Assembly: GCF_004028155.1 (NCBI RefSeq)
Contig: NZ_SBII01000008.1
Location: 124,001-188,000 of the forward strand
Direction: 5' to 3'
Source of the DNA: Flavobacterium cerinum
GTDB lineage: Bacteria; Bacteroidota; Bacteroidia; Flavobacteriales; Flavobacteriaceae
DNA: 64,000 bases
A program made the position numbers and the translations under genes. The number at the start of each line of letters is the position of its first letter. The first letter of the stretch is position 1. The notes under the pieces were generated by a model. The model made no database searches. It had not been told where the DNA came from and saw only the letters and a program-made list of their open reading frames with translations. Shown here piece by piece: positions 1-9,328 of the stretch.

Positions 1-12
1 AAAATAAAAAGT

Positions 13-1401
13 ATGAAACATCTTAACAAACTATTCGTTGCGGCCCTTATGGCAATGAGCTTAAATGCTCAAGCGCAGGACGAAGACAACCCTTGGGCAA
101 TTTCCTTTGGTGTCAATGCGGTAAGTACACGTTTTGGATCAGGTTCTGATTTACAAAATAACTTCGACAAATACTTCAAAACTGAAGAGTGGAATGTACT
201 ACCATCTGTATCTTACATTAACGTGTCTAGACACGTAGGCAGTAACTTCTCTTTTGGTCTTACAGGATCTGTAAACAAAATTGATAAAATGGTACAACGT
301 ACTGTTGGAACTAATTCTCACTACATCAAACATGTTGACGATCTTACTTACTACGGTGTAGATGGTATCATCAAATACAGCATCATGCCAAAAAGCTGGT
401 TTAACCCTTACGTTCACGTTGGTGGAGGTTACACATGGTTAGATGAGCAAGGTAATGGTACAGTAAATGGTGGTATTGGTATCAACTTCTGGTTTACAGA
501 AAATGTTGGTCTTACACTACAATCTACTTACAAACATACATTCGAAGATCAATTCGGAGAAGCTAATGTACCAAGACACATCCAGCATTTTGCAGGTCTT
601 ACCTTCAAATTTGGTGGAAAAGATACTGACAAAGATGGTATCTACGATAAAGATGACGCTTGTCCAGAGATAGCTGGTCTTCCTCAGTTCCAAGGTTGTC
701 CTGATACTGACGGTGATGGTATTCCAGACAAAGATGATGCTTGTCCAGAAATTGCTGGTTTAGCTCAGTTCCAAGGATGTCCTGACACTGACGGTGATGG
801 TATCGCTGATAAAGATGATGCTTGTCCAGATGTTGCAGGTCCTGCTAGCCTACAAGGTTGCCCTGACACTGACGGAGATGGTATCGCTGACAAAAACGAT
901 AAATGTCCAGACGTTAAAGGTCCAAAAGAAAACGGTGGTTGCCCATGGCCAGATACTGACGGAGATGGTGTATTAGACAAAGATGATCTTTGCCCAGACG
1001 TTAAAGGTACTGTTGCTAACCGTGGATGTCCAGAAGTAAGCGAAGAAGTTGTTAAAAGACTAAACGATTACGCTAAAACTATCCTGTTCAACAGTGGTAA
1101 AGCTACATTTAAAGATGAAACTTATGTTGTTCTTGAAAACATGAACAAAATACTTAAAGAGTACCCTAACTCTAAATTCATCCTTGAAGGACACACTGAC
1201 AGTGATGGTAGTAATGCACTTAACCAAACGCTATCTGAAAACAGAGCAGCAGCAGTTAAAACTTGGTTAATCGAGCATGGTATCGCTTCAGACAGACTTA
1301 GATCAGTTGGTTTTGGTGAAACTAAACCAATCGCTTCTAACAAAACTGCTAAAGGTAAAGCTGAAAACAGAAGAGTAGAAGTTAAACTTATCAAAGAATA
1401 A
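13..1401 (+). CDS. OmpA-family outer membrane protein with TSP3 repeats
   Basis: This is an outer membrane beta-barrel protein that anchors the envelope to peptidoglycan. Residues 1-22 form a signal peptide ending in AQAQ. Residues 23 to about 205 are rich in aromatic beta strands and look like the barrel. Residues about 207-345 carry five calcium-binding thrombospondin type 3 units of the form DTDGDGIxDKDDxCP. Residues about 350-462 are the OmpA C-terminal domain, with GHTDSDG and an LSENRAAAV segment holding the Asp and Arg expected to bind diaminopimelate. The length of 462 aa is normal for Bacteroidota OprF-like proteins. A rho-independent terminator follows the stop. The repeats are nearly identical in DNA as well as protein, so copy number could vary between strains. 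The family call is secure; its physiological role is inferred. Confidence 0.95.
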   Translation: MKHLNKLFVAALMAMSLNAQAQDEDNPWAISFGVNAVSTRFGSGSDLQNNFDKYFKTEEWNVLPSVSYINVSRHVGSNFSFGLTGSVNKIDKMVQRTVGTNSHYIKHVDDLTYYGVDGIIKYSIMPKSWFNPYVHVGGGYTWLDEQGNGTVNGGIGINFWFTENVGLTLQSTYKHTFEDQFGEANVPRHIQHFAGLTFKFGGKDTDKDGIYDKDDACPEIAGLPQFQGCPDTDGDGIPDKDDACPEIAGLAQFQGCPDTDGDGIADKDDACPDVAGPASLQGCPDTDGDGIADKNDKCPDVKGPKENGGCPWPDTDGDGVLDKDDLCPDVKGTVANRGCPEVSEEVVKRLNDYAKTILFNSGKATFKDETYVVLENMNKILKEYPNSKFILEGHTDSDGSNALNQTLSENRAAAVKTWLIEHGIASDRLRSVGFGETKPIASNKTAKGKAENRRVEVKLIKE

Positions 1402-1422
1402 GGAAACCTCAAAATAAATGAA

Positions 1423-1457
1423 AAGCGTCCTCGATTTATCGGGGACGTTTTTTTATT
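1423..1457 (+). terminator. Rho-independent terminator of the OmpA-family gene
   Basis: The arms CGTCCTCG and CGGGGACG (one G-T pair) enclose a short AT loop and are followed by a run of seven T. The element starts about 20 bases after the OmpA stop. It covers the first codons of the longest reading frame of the next gene, which argues that the next gene starts later, at 1466. Confidence 0.85.
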
Positions 1458-1465
1458 TTTATACC

Positions 1466-4237
1466 ATGGCAGATGTAACTTTTCTAGACAAGCTAAGCAC
1501 TCAATTAATAAATGATTACGGTAGTTCCCTACCCGATGTGGTTATTGTACTGCCTAACAAAAGGGCAAAAATATTTCTTCTTGAAGCCCTTAAAAAACAA
1601 TTAAGCACTACTGTTTTTGCACCTAGCATTATCAGTATCGAAGATTTTGTGCAAAATGTGGCTGGTATTCGTTCCATAGACGCCATAGAATTACTGTTTG
1701 AATTCTACTCTGTTTACCTCAATATTACCCCAAAAGACAAACAGCAGCCCTTTGAAACATTTGCCAACTGGGCAAAAACCCTATTACAGGATTTTAACGA
1801 AATAGACCGTTACCTGCTTAACCCGGCACATGTATTATCTTACCTTAAAGACATTGAAGATATAAAGCACTGGTCGCTGGATCTGGACAACCGAACCTCA
1901 ATGATAGAAAACTATCTGGAGTTCTGGAAACTATTGCCGTTGTATTACGAGTCAATTTACAACCATCTTTTAAACAAGGGCACCGGTTATCAGGGACTCA
2001 TTTATCGTGAGGCGGTTAAAAATATCCATCACTTCTCTAATGCTTTCACTAAAGGACAAATGATCTTTTCGGGCTTTAATGCGCTCAATGCTGCCGAAGA
2101 AAAAATTATACAGCACCTGCTCTCTGTTGGGCAGGCGAAAATATACTGGGATATTGACCAGGCATTCTTAAATGACCCCTACCACGATGCGGGGCTCTTT
2201 ATAAGACGTTTCAAAAAAGAATGGAAACAATATGCAGGACAGTCTTTTGAATGGATTGTAGACGAGTTTAGCCAATCGAAGAACATCAACATCATTGGCA
2301 CACCCAAAACGGTAGGACAGGCAAAAATTGCAGGCGAACTTGTAGAGCAGTTTCAGCAGCAGAGCCACAGCCTTGACAGAACCGCATTAGTTCTTGGTGA
2401 AGAGAATATGCTTATCCCTCTACTGTACAGCCTGCCTAAAAGTGTAGGTGCACTTAATATAACAATGGGCTATAGCAGCCGAAACAACCCTGCGCAGTTA
2501 CTAATACAAAAACTCTTTAAGCTGCACACCAATGCACTTAACCGTAACGAGAAAAGCTATACATTATACTATCGCGAGGTACTCGACATCCTTACGCATC
2601 CACTGGTAGAACCCTATGCCGGAGCTAAAGAGCTACTCGAAATTATCAACCGAGATAACTTTACCTTCTTTTCACTCGATAAGTTATTTGCGCTGCACGG
2701 CAATGCATCACCGTTCTTTAAACTCCTGTTTGAACGATGGGACAGCAATGCCGGAACTATACTTGCCCGATTATCAGAAATTCTTATTGCACTGAAAGGT
2801 TTCATGAGCGCAGATGATGAGGAAGACAAGATCACCAAAGCATTTTTGTATTCGATATTTAAAGTCATCAATAAGCTTATCAATTATTATGAGGCCTACC
2901 CGCAAATGGACAGCCTGCCCGTTCTTTATTCCATATACAAACAGGTAATTGATATGGCAGAAGTTTCGTTTGAAGGTGAACCACTGTCGGGACTTCAAAT
3001 CATGGGAGTTCTCGAAAGCCGTGTGCTGGATTTCGAGAATGTTATTATCACTTCAATGAACGAAGGGAAATTTCCGGCAGGTAAAACCCAAAACTCATTT
3101 ATACCTTATGACGTAAAGCGTGAGTTGGGACTTCCTACCTACAAAGAAAAAGATGCCATATACAGCTATCACTTTTATCATTTAATGCTGCGTGCTAAAA
3201 ACATTTACCTATTATACAATACCGAAAGTGAAGGACTTGATGCCGGGGAGCGCAGCCGTTTCCTTACCCAGCTTGAAATAGAAAAGAAACCCAAACATAC
3301 CCTCAAGACAGGTATATACAATGCTTTTTTACCTGATAAGGCTTATGAACCTATGGTTGTACCCAAAACACCCAAGGTTATGGAACGCCTAAAAGAGATC
3401 GCTACAGGAAAAGGATTTTCGCCATCGGCATTAACAGGCTACATCCGTAACCCAATGCAATTCTATTACCAGCGCGTGCTTCGCATACGCGAGGTTGAAG
3501 AGGTTGAAGAGAGCATTGCCCTAAATACCCTAGGAACAATCATTCACGGTGCCTTAGAGGAGCTCTACAGACCTTATGTCGATAAATTCTTAGCCACTCA
3601 CAATGTAGATGCCATGACAGCACTGGCCGACGACGAAGTAATGCGCCAATTTGTACTCGTATACAAGGAAGGCGAAATTAAAAAAGGGCGAAACTTATTA
3701 GCCTTTGAAGTTGCCAAACGTAACGTGCATAACTTCCTGAAACAGGAAAAACAACAATTATTGAATGGCGATACGGTTAAGATACTTGCCCTGGAAAAAA
3801 AGTTTGAACGATTACTGGAAGACAACAGACTACCCTATCCTGTAATGATTGCAGGTAATATTGACCGTATTGAACACCGCAATGGGCGTATTAGAATTGT
3901 AGATTATAAAACCGGTAAAGTAGAAAAAGGAAATCTTGTGCTTAAAACCTGGAATGGCCTTCCGACAGATGTAAAGAACGAAAAGATAATTCAGCTCCTC
4001 ACCTACGCCTTCATGTATGAACCCAATAATGACGGACTGGAAACAGAAGCCGGAATTATATCGTTTAAAAATATGAAAAGCGGCTTTATGAATTTTTCTT
4101 ATAAAGACAACCATGACAAAGGTGCCGCGACACAAGATTTTGTGGATTCAGAAATGCTCGAGGAATTTAAAACACAACTTGTACTGCTTATCAATGAGAT
4201 CTTAAATGAAGAAATCCCGTTTACCGAAGTGATATAA
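1466..4237 (+). CDS. PD-(D/E)XK nuclease family protein, AddB-like
   Basis: This 923-aa protein resembles the inactivated-helicase/nuclease subunit of AddAB-type double-strand break repair enzymes. The C-terminal nuclease is clear: H694 in IIHGALEELY, D800 in GNIDRIE, and the D813-Y-K815 core in VDYKTGK. The N-terminus (VVIVLPNKRAKIFLLEAL) has the UvrD-like fold signature seen in Bacteroidota members, but I see no GxxGxGK[ST] Walker A, so it is probably not an active ATPase. I chose ATG 1466 (MADVTFLD). The in-frame ATG at 1418 would make the upstream terminator hairpin coding. No AddA partner lies beside it. The nuclease family is confident; the AddB role is inferred. Confidence 0.85.
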   Translation: MADVTFLDKLSTQLINDYGSSLPDVVIVLPNKRAKIFLLEALKKQLSTTVFAPSIISIEDFVQNVAGIRSIDAIELLFEFYSVYLNITPKDKQQPFETFANWAKTLLQDFNEIDRYLLNPAHVLSYLKDIEDIKHWSLDLDNRTSMIENYLEFWKLLPLYYESIYNHLLNKGTGYQGLIYREAVKNIHHFSNAFTKGQMIFSGFNALNAAEEKIIQHLLSVGQAKIYWDIDQAFLNDPYHDAGLFIRRFKKEWKQYAGQSFEWIVDEFSQSKNINIIGTPKTVGQAKIAGELVEQFQQQSHSLDRTALVLGEENMLIPLLYSLPKSVGALNITMGYSSRNNPAQLLIQKLFKLHTNALNRNEKSYTLYYREVLDILTHPLVEPYAGAKELLEIINRDNFTFFSLDKLFALHGNASPFFKLLFERWDSNAGTILARLSEILIALKGFMSADDEEDKITKAFLYSIFKVINKLINYYEAYPQMDSLPVLYSIYKQVIDMAEVSFEGEPLSGLQIMGVLESRVLDFENVIITSMNEGKFPAGKTQNSFIPYDVKRELGLPTYKEKDAIYSYHFYHLMLRAKNIYLLYNTESEGLDAGERSRFLTQLEIEKKPKHTLKTGIYNAFLPDKAYEPMVVPKTPKVMERLKEIATGKGFSPSALTGYIRNPMQFYYQRVLRIREVEEVEESIALNTLGTIIHGALEELYRPYVDKFLATHNVDAMTALADDEVMRQFVLVYKEGEIKKGRNLLAFEVAKRNVHNFLKQEKQQLLNGDTVKILALEKKFERLLEDNRLPYPVMIAGNIDRIEHRNGRIRIVDYKTGKVEKGNLVLKTWNGLPTDVKNEKIIQLLTYAFMYEPNNDGLETEAGIISFKNMKSGFMNFSYKDNHDKGAATQDFVDSEMLEEFKTQLVLLINEILNEEIPFTEVI

Positions 4238-4354
4238 ATTTTATCAGTAATTAGAGCAAACACAATTGTTATGTAAAACACAAAATCCAATCGCTAAAAT
4301 CAAAATATAACTACGGAAGCTTCGAATGTTACAAAAATAACATTATTGACAATA

Positions 4355-4434
4355 AAAAAGGGAAAACGTTGCAGTTTTCCCTTTTTTTGCCCCCAAAAAT
4401 ACCGTAAAAATTAATTTACTAATGCTATTTTCTT
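4355..4434. repeat. 80-bp direct repeat, copy 1, with bidirectional terminator hairpin
   Basis: The hairpin arms AAAAAGGGAAAAC and GTTTTCCCTTTTT are separated by six bases. They are followed by CCCCCAAAAATACC and an AT-rich tail ending TAATGCTATTTTCTT. The same tail follows the hairpin at 4606. A-rich and T-rich flanks on both sides would let it terminate transcripts from both convergent genes. Confidence 0.8.
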
Positions 4435-4605
4435 CTGTAAACATATAATCTTATGACCTACTTCACAAGTCTTTTAGACAAAATGCAATAAAAGTCGTTG
4501 AAATACACAAAAAATAGATGAACTACATGAATTTCAATTATTAAATAAATATGATAATAATGACCTAATATAGATATGCCCTGGCATTACAAACCGTATT
4601 AAAAT

Positions 4606-4685
4606 AAGAAAGGGAAAACGTTTCCGTTTTCCCTTTCTTGGCCCCCAAAAATACTGTAAAATTAATTTACTAATGCTATTTTCTT
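4606..4685. repeat. 80-bp direct repeat, copy 2, with bidirectional terminator hairpin
   Basis: The arms AAGAAAGGGAAAACG and its exact complement form a perfect 15-bp stem with a four-base loop, followed by the same CCCCCAAAAATAC and TAATGCTATTTTCTT tail as copy 1. This copy lies next to the 3' end of purF and probably terminates it on the minus strand. The loop bases differ from copy 1 while the stem is preserved by compensating changes. Confidence 0.8.
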
Positions 4686-4760
4686 AGGCCAAAAGTATAT
4701 TCTTTCATCGTGTCGCACAAACTTTTTCGTTCAATGACGTCAAAAGTCGTTAAAACGCAA

Positions 4761-6659
4761 TTAATAAGCTCTGGCGTCGTTTCCTTCGTAGAAATTAATG
4801 TATGCTTTGTTTACTACACGGTTACCGCCTGCTGTAGGATAGTCTCCTGTAAAGTACCAGTCACCCAGATTCTTAGGGCAAGCTTTGTGTAGGTTTTCCA
4901 CAGTTTGGAAAATAATTTTCACCTCAGCTTTAATCCCTTCAGAGCTTAACATCTGAGCTATTTTATCTGAAATTTCCTGATCTGTAAACGGAGCGTAAAA
5001 TTCTGTTACATAGTTTACAACTTCACTGTCCGGTAAACCTTCCTGAGCTTTTGCTTTTTTGTACACATCGTGTACTATATGCTCCAGTCCTCTTTCTTTG
5101 AGTAGTTCGTGTGTTGCCTGGAAAGCCACTAATCCTTCCAGCTTAGCCATATCGATACCATAACAGTCAGGATACCTGATTTGTGGCGCAGACGATACTA
5201 CAACAATACTTTTAGGATTAAGCCTATCCATCATCTTAAGTATACTTTTCTTAAGTGTTGTACCTCTCACAATACTATCATCGATAATAACAAGATTATC
5301 CTCCGGTTTAATAACACCGTAAGTAACATCATAAACGTGAGCAACAAGATCATCACGGCTGCTGTCTTCGGTAATGAAGGTACGCAGTTTAGCATCTTTA
5401 ATAGCTACTTTCTCTGTACGTATTTTCACTTTAAGAAGCTCCTGAAGTGTTTCTGCAGTAAGCGTGTTCCTATTCTCTAATATATGGTTGTTTTTTCGCT
5501 GGTTCAGGAAATCCTGAGCCGCTTCTACCATACCATAGAAAGAAGTTTCGGCAGTATTAGGTATAAACGAGAAAACAGTGTTATCTGTATCACTATCAAT
5601 AGCATCAAGCACTTGTGGCAATACTAATCTGCCCAATTGCTTACGCTCTTCATAAATTTCGGCATCACTGCCTCTTGAAAAATATATTCTTTCAAAAGAA
5701 CAAGCTTTTTTTGGCAGCGCAGGAATGATCTCTTCGATGCTTACAGTTCCGTTCTTTTTAATAATTATTGCATTACCCGGCTCAAGTTCCTGTACTTTAT
5801 CAAAAGGAACATTAAACACGGTTTGGATCACAGGTCTTTCTGAAGCTACAACAGCGATCTCATCATCCTGATAATAGTAAGCCGGACGGATGCCCGCAGG
5901 ATCTCTAAATACAAAACTGTCACCATGACCTAATAAACCTGCCATTGCATAACCACCGTCCCACTGCTTAGAAGCACGCTGTAAAATTTTAGCAACATTA
6001 AGCCTTTCTGATATTACAGCAGAAGCTTCCTGTTTTGTATATCCTTCATTTTTACAATCCTGGTAAAGGTCTGCCACTTCGCCATCAAGAAAATGACCAA
6101 TTTTTTCCATTACAGTAACGGTATCAGCAAGCTCTTTAGGATGCTGGCCAAGCTCTACAAGGCTATCAAAAAGTTCTTTAACATTAGTCATGTTAAAGTT
6201 ACCCGCTACAATAAGGTTTCGGTGCATCCAGTTGTTTTGGCGTAAAAACGGGTGAACACTCTCAATACTGTTTTTACCAAAGGTGCCGTAACGAACGTGA
6301 CCAAGGAACAATTCACCTATATAAGGTATGTTTGCTTTTTGTAAAGCCACACTATCATTGTATTCCGGGTGCTGTGTAAGCTCTTCATTGATTCTTTCAT
6401 TGATTTGCTTAAACACATCCTGAATAGGCTGCTGCTGATTGGAACGCACTCTGCTAATGTATCGCTGACCGGGCTCAATGTCCAGTTTAATGCTGGCAAA
6501 ACCTGCACCATCCTGTCCGCGGTTGTGCTGTTTTTCCATTAACAGGTACATTTTTTGTATACCGTAAAAAGCAGTACCATACTTCTCTTTATAGTATTCT
6601 AATGGCTTTAATAATCTTAACAGCGCAATACCGCATTCATGTTTTAAAGCGTCACTCAT
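4761..6659 (-). CDS. purF: Amidophosphoribosyltransferase (PurF family), long form
   Basis: PurF makes 5-phosphoribosylamine from PRPP and glutamine, the first committed step of purine synthesis in the cytoplasm. The N-terminal Ntn glutaminase has its likely nucleophile at C9 after a short leader (MSDALKHEC), with GNFNMTN near 153. The PRPP loop VIIDDSIVRGTT is at 457-468, preceded by CSFERIYFSR near 320. At 632 aa it is longer than classical PurF (about 500 aa), with extra helical sequence in the glutaminase half (about 80-110 and 180-225) and an extended C-terminus. Bacteroidota often carry this long form, so it may be a paralogue of a canonical purF elsewhere. It lies downstream of the pfkB-like gene but behind a terminator. 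Confidence 0.85.
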   Translation of the reverse strand: MSDALKHECGIALLRLLKPLEYYKEKYGTAFYGIQKMYLLMEKQHNRGQDGAGFASIKLDIEPGQRYISRVRSNQQQPIQDVFKQINERINEELTQHPEYNDSVALQKANIPYIGELFLGHVRYGTFGKNSIESVHPFLRQNNWMHRNLIVAGNFNMTNVKELFDSLVELGQHPKELADTVTVMEKIGHFLDGEVADLYQDCKNEGYTKQEASAVISERLNVAKILQRASKQWDGGYAMAGLLGHGDSFVFRDPAGIRPAYYYQDDEIAVVASERPVIQTVFNVPFDKVQELEPGNAIIIKKNGTVSIEEIIPALPKKACSFERIYFSRGSDAEIYEERKQLGRLVLPQVLDAIDSDTDNTVFSFIPNTAETSFYGMVEAAQDFLNQRKNNHILENRNTLTAETLQELLKVKIRTEKVAIKDAKLRTFITEDSSRDDLVAHVYDVTYGVIKPEDNLVIIDDSIVRGTTLKKSILKMMDRLNPKSIVVVSSAPQIRYPDCYGIDMAKLEGLVAFQATHELLKERGLEHIVHDVYKKAKAQEGLPDSEVVNYVTEFYAPFTDQEISDKIAQMLSSEGIKAEVKIIFQTVENLHKACPKNLGDWYFTGDYPTAGGNRVVNKAYINFYEGNDARAY

Positions 6660-6703
6660 AATCGTTGTGTATGTGTTGTAGTTGTTGTGTTCTCTATTAA
6701 AAA

Positions 6704-6719
6704 AAGCCCATGAGGGCTT
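6704..6719 (-). terminator. Small terminator between the pfkB-like gene and purF
   Basis: AAGCCC-ATGA-GGGCTT hairpin. On the minus strand it is followed by a run of seven T. It lies directly after the pfkB-like stop and should end or attenuate its transcript before purF. Confidence 0.75.
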
Positions 6720-6728
6720 AATGTTTCT

Positions 6729-7658
6729 TTATTTTTCCAGCGCAATGTCAAACTGCGTTAACGCTCTGAATTGTTGCAGGCGCTCCAGCACCTCTTCTTT
6801 TTGCAGGCGTTCCATTCGTTTAGTTCCAAATTCTTCTACACAAAAGGATGCCATGTTAGATCCATAAATAATAGCATTCTTCATGTTCTCGAAAGAGATG
6901 TTTTCGCTTTGTGCAATATAACCGGTAAAACCTCCTGCAAAAGTATCGCCTGCCCCTGTTGGGTCAAACACTTCTTCCAGTGGTAATGCAGGAGCAAAGA
7001 ATATTTGTTTTTCATGGAAAAGCAATGCACCGTGCTCTCCTTTTTTGATCACTACAAATTTGGGCCCCATCTCCTGTATTTTAGCCGCAGCTTTAACCAG
7101 CGAGTATTCACCTGTTAACTGACGGGCCTCTTCATCATTTACTGTAATCACATCTACACGCGCAATAACCTGTTTTAACTCAGACAATGCACAGTCCATC
7201 CAAAAGTTCATGGTATCCAGCACTACAAGTTTAGGTGCTTTAGTTAACTGATCCAGTACACTTATCTGCGTTAGCGGATGCAGGTTACCCAGCATTACCA
7301 CATCGGCATCTTTAAAATTTTCGGGAACTTTAGGCTCAAAATCCGCAAGGGTATTCAACTCCGTTACAAGAGTATCACGGGAATTAAGATCGTTATGGTA
7401 GCGTCCGCTCCAAAAAAACGTCTTGCCGCCTTTAACGATTTCTATCGCAGAAACATCAATGTTTCTTGCTGTTAGAAGGTCAAGGTATTCCTGAGGGAAG
7501 TCTTCGCCAACAACAGACACGATTGCCGTTTGGTGTTTAAAAAATGAGGCCGAAAGCCCAATATAAGTACCTGCTCCACCCAGAATCTTATCGGTTTTGC
7601 CAAAAGGCGTTTCGATAGCATCAAAAGCAACAGAGCCAACAATCAGTAATTTATTCAT
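6729..7658 (-). CDS. PfkB-family carbohydrate/nucleoside kinase
   Basis: A 309-aa ribokinase-fold kinase that phosphorylates a sugar or nucleoside hydroxyl with ATP. The N-terminal signature GGAGTYIGLSASFF lies near residues 27-40. The anion-hole and catalytic motif DPTGAGDTFAGG is at 232-243, with D238 as the base. The substrate cannot be read from sequence; adenosine/ribokinase-like is most likely given the neighbouring purine gene, but that is inference. A good -33/-7 promoter sits just upstream and a terminator just downstream, so the gene is probably monocistronic. Confidence 0.85.
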   Translation of the reverse strand: MNKLLIVGSVAFDAIETPFGKTDKILGGAGTYIGLSASFFKHQTAIVSVVGEDFPQEYLDLLTARNIDVSAIEIVKGGKTFFWSGRYHNDLNSRDTLVTELNTLADFEPKVPENFKDADVVMLGNLHPLTQISVLDQLTKAPKLVVLDTMNFWMDCALSELKQVIARVDVITVNDEEARQLTGEYSLVKAAAKIQEMGPKFVVIKKGEHGALLFHEKQIFFAPALPLEEVFDPTGAGDTFAGGFTGYIAQSENISFENMKNAIIYGSNMASFCVEEFGTKRMERLQKEEVLERLQQFRALTQFDIALEK

Positions 7659-8018
7659 AAAGGCGGTGAAATTTGAAGATGCAAAGATACTTCATATCTT
7701 CAATAGTTACAAAAAATTGACGATCAAATTCATCAATGCTAGTATATACAAAATCAATAGATTACAATGAATTTATTGCAACAACACTAACACTGCGTTC
7801 CTCTATTATATTATTTAATCCGCAAACATCCATCACTGGCATTTGTCATCAAATAATTAACATTTTAACAGTGTATTTCTCTGTATTTGCGCCAAATTAT
7901 CTATCCATCAAAATCTTCAAACTTGATCATAAAAAGTATGCTTACGAGTCAGGCAAAAAGATCACTTACTGTACTTTTCGCTGAAAAGAAATCTTTACCT
8001 ATATATTCTAACCGTTAA
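7659..8018. other. Intergenic region without supported gene
   Basis: 360 bp between rnhA and the pfkB-like gene, both on the minus strand. Apart from the pfkB promoter I see nothing convincing. A plus-strand frame of 82 codons (7736-7984) has no RBS, no family signature and AT-driven composition. Confidence 0.5.
7682..7713 (-). promoter_or_regulatory. Bacteroidota-type promoter of the pfkB-like gene
   Basis: On the minus strand TTTG at 7713-7710 and TATCTTTG at 7689-7682 are separated by 20 bases. This matches the TTTG / TAnnTTTG -33/-7 pattern of the primary sigma factor in this phylum. The start codon follows 23 bases later. Confidence 0.7.
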
Positions 8019-8498
8019 TTACACCTGTTTCGAACCTATCTCTTCATAATAGGCATCAATATTTAATTTAGGCGATGTAGATGCCATAACAGCAAGCTGA
8101 TCACAGCGTTCGTTTTGCGGATGGCTGTTATGCCCCTTTACCCATTTAAAGTCGACTTTATGTTTACGGTACACTTTCAGGAAACGCTGCCACAAGTCGG
8201 GGTTCTTTTTATCTTTATAACCTTTTTTCTCCCAGCCAAAAACCCAGCCTTTTACAACAGAGTCTACTACATATTTAGAATCAGAAACCACTAATACTGT
8301 AGTTCCGGGGTTTTTAAGTTTTTCCAACCCTACAATAACTGCCAGTAATTCCATGCGGTTATTGGTCGTTAACCTAAACCCTTCATAGAATTCCCTGCGG
8401 TAATTTTGCCCCACAAGTTCCATGACAACGCCATAACCTCCCGGTCCGGGATTGCCTTTTGCAGCGCCGTCTGTATATATATGTACTTGGTGACTCAT
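8019..8498 (-). CDS. rnhA: Ribonuclease HI
   Basis: RNase HI cleaves the RNA strand of RNA-DNA hybrids such as R-loops and replication primers. All active-site residues are present: D10 in YTDGAAKGNPGPGG, E50 in NNRMELLAV, D73 in VSDSKYV and D133 in NERCDQLA, with the loop histidine H123 in KGHNSHPQNE. The 159-aa length and absence of an N-terminal hybrid-binding domain match the bacterial HI type. It lies 86 bp downstream of purN on the same strand. Confidence 0.95.
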   Translation of the reverse strand: MSHQVHIYTDGAAKGNPGPGGYGVVMELVGQNYRREFYEGFRLTTNNRMELLAVIVGLEKLKNPGTTVLVVSDSKYVVDSVVKGWVFGWEKKGYKDKKNPDLWQRFLKVYRKHKVDFKWVKGHNSHPQNERCDQLAVMASTSPKLNIDAYYEEIGSKQV

Positions 8499-8584
8499 TT
8501 ATTATTTTGGATTGGTAGATTATTCGAAAAACTATTCATTATACACTATTTGGATCTTCTTTAAAAATCCAGCCATCTAACTAT

Positions 8585-9151
8585 CTATAGATCCTTTAGT
8601 AGTTCTTCAATCACCCTCGGGAAATGTTCATGCTCCAACTCCAGTACTCTTTGTGCTACATCTTCTGGAGTAAGACAATCGGAAACTGCTACGGTGTGCT
8701 GATAAATTACGTTCCCTTCATCATAATTATCGTTCACAAAATGGATCGTAATACCCGATTCGGCATCTTTATTCTCTAAAACTGCCTTGTGAACATGGAT
8801 ACCATACATGCCTTTTCCGCCATATTTAGGCAGCAGTGCCGGGTGTATATTTATCACTTTCCCAGGGTAGGCCGCAATGATATCTGACGGAAACTTCCAC
8901 AAAAAACCCGCCAGTACGACGATACTAGGGTTAAACGATCTTAATTTTAACAGTACTTTGCCCTCATTTAGCTCTTCTTTTGAGAAAATAACGGTAGGAA
9001 CACCATATTTTTTTGCCTTATCCAGCACTCCTGCATTTGGGTTATTTGTAAACAAAGCAACCACTGCATAATGCTCCTTATGTGCAAAATACTGCATGAT
9101 TTGTTCAGCGTTAGAGCCACCCCCAGAAGCAAACAGAATAATATTTTTCAT
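8585..9151 (-). CDS. purN: Phosphoribosylglycinamide formyltransferase
   Basis: PurN transfers a formyl group from 10-formyl-THF to GAR in purine synthesis. The start at 9151 gives MKNIILFASGGGSNAEQ with the phosphate-binding GGGSN at the expected place; the longer frame from 9199 adds an unrelated 16-residue extension. Catalytic residues N101 and H103 (VINIHPALLPKY) and D141 (HFVNDNYDEG) are present. The 188-aa length is typical. It is divergent from acpP, with about 177 bp between starts. Confidence 0.95.
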   Translation of the reverse strand: MKNIILFASGGGSNAEQIMQYFAHKEHYAVVALFTNNPNAGVLDKAKKYGVPTVIFSKEELNEGKVLLKLRSFNPSIVVLAGFLWKFPSDIIAAYPGKVINIHPALLPKYGGKGMYGIHVHKAVLENKDAESGITIHFVNDNYDEGNVIYQHTVAVSDCLTPEDVAQRVLELEHEHFPRVIEELLKDL

Positions 9152-9289
9152 TTTGTGACAAGAATTTGATAGTGCAAAAAACGGAATAATAAACCGCAAA
9201 ATAAAGGTGTTTTGAGATTATTGTAAAATTAATTTTTTAATTTAGTGCCACATTTTTTGACGAAAACGTGGTTTTAAAATAAAGTTTTT

Positions 9290-9297
9290 TATTTTTG
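9290..9297 (+). promoter_or_regulatory. -7 element upstream of acpP
   Basis: TATTTTTG fits TAnnTTTG and lies 31 bp before the acpP ATG. No convincing -33 TTTG is present at the usual spacing. Confidence 0.5.
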
Positions 9298-9328
9298 CCA
9301 TTCAATTTAAATTCTAAAATTAAAGATT

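Larger units (their letters stand above)
4238..4760. other. Convergent intergenic region with duplicated terminator
   Basis: The 523-bp space between the convergent nuclease gene and purF contains two 80-bp direct repeats (listed separately) and AT-rich sequence. Short ORFs here have no recognisable protein features. The stretches after each repeat also share a weaker similarity (AAAAGTCGTTGAAA near 4490 and AAAAGTCGTTAAAA near 4742). The duplicated unit may therefore have been longer than 80 bp and since decayed. Confidence 0.6.

Noticed and set aside
607..1030. Tandem DNA repeat as a CRISPR or satellite array
   Set aside because: The repeat is in frame inside the OmpA-family gene and encodes TSP3 calcium-binding units.
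1418..1465. Upstream 16-residue extension of the AddB-like nuclease
   Set aside because: The extension encodes the arms of the OmpA terminator (KSVLDLSGTFFYFY) and is followed by a better start, MADVTFLD.
7736..7984. 82-codon plus-strand frame in the rnhA-pfkB gap
   Set aside because: AT-driven composition, no recognisable motif and no promoter on that strand.
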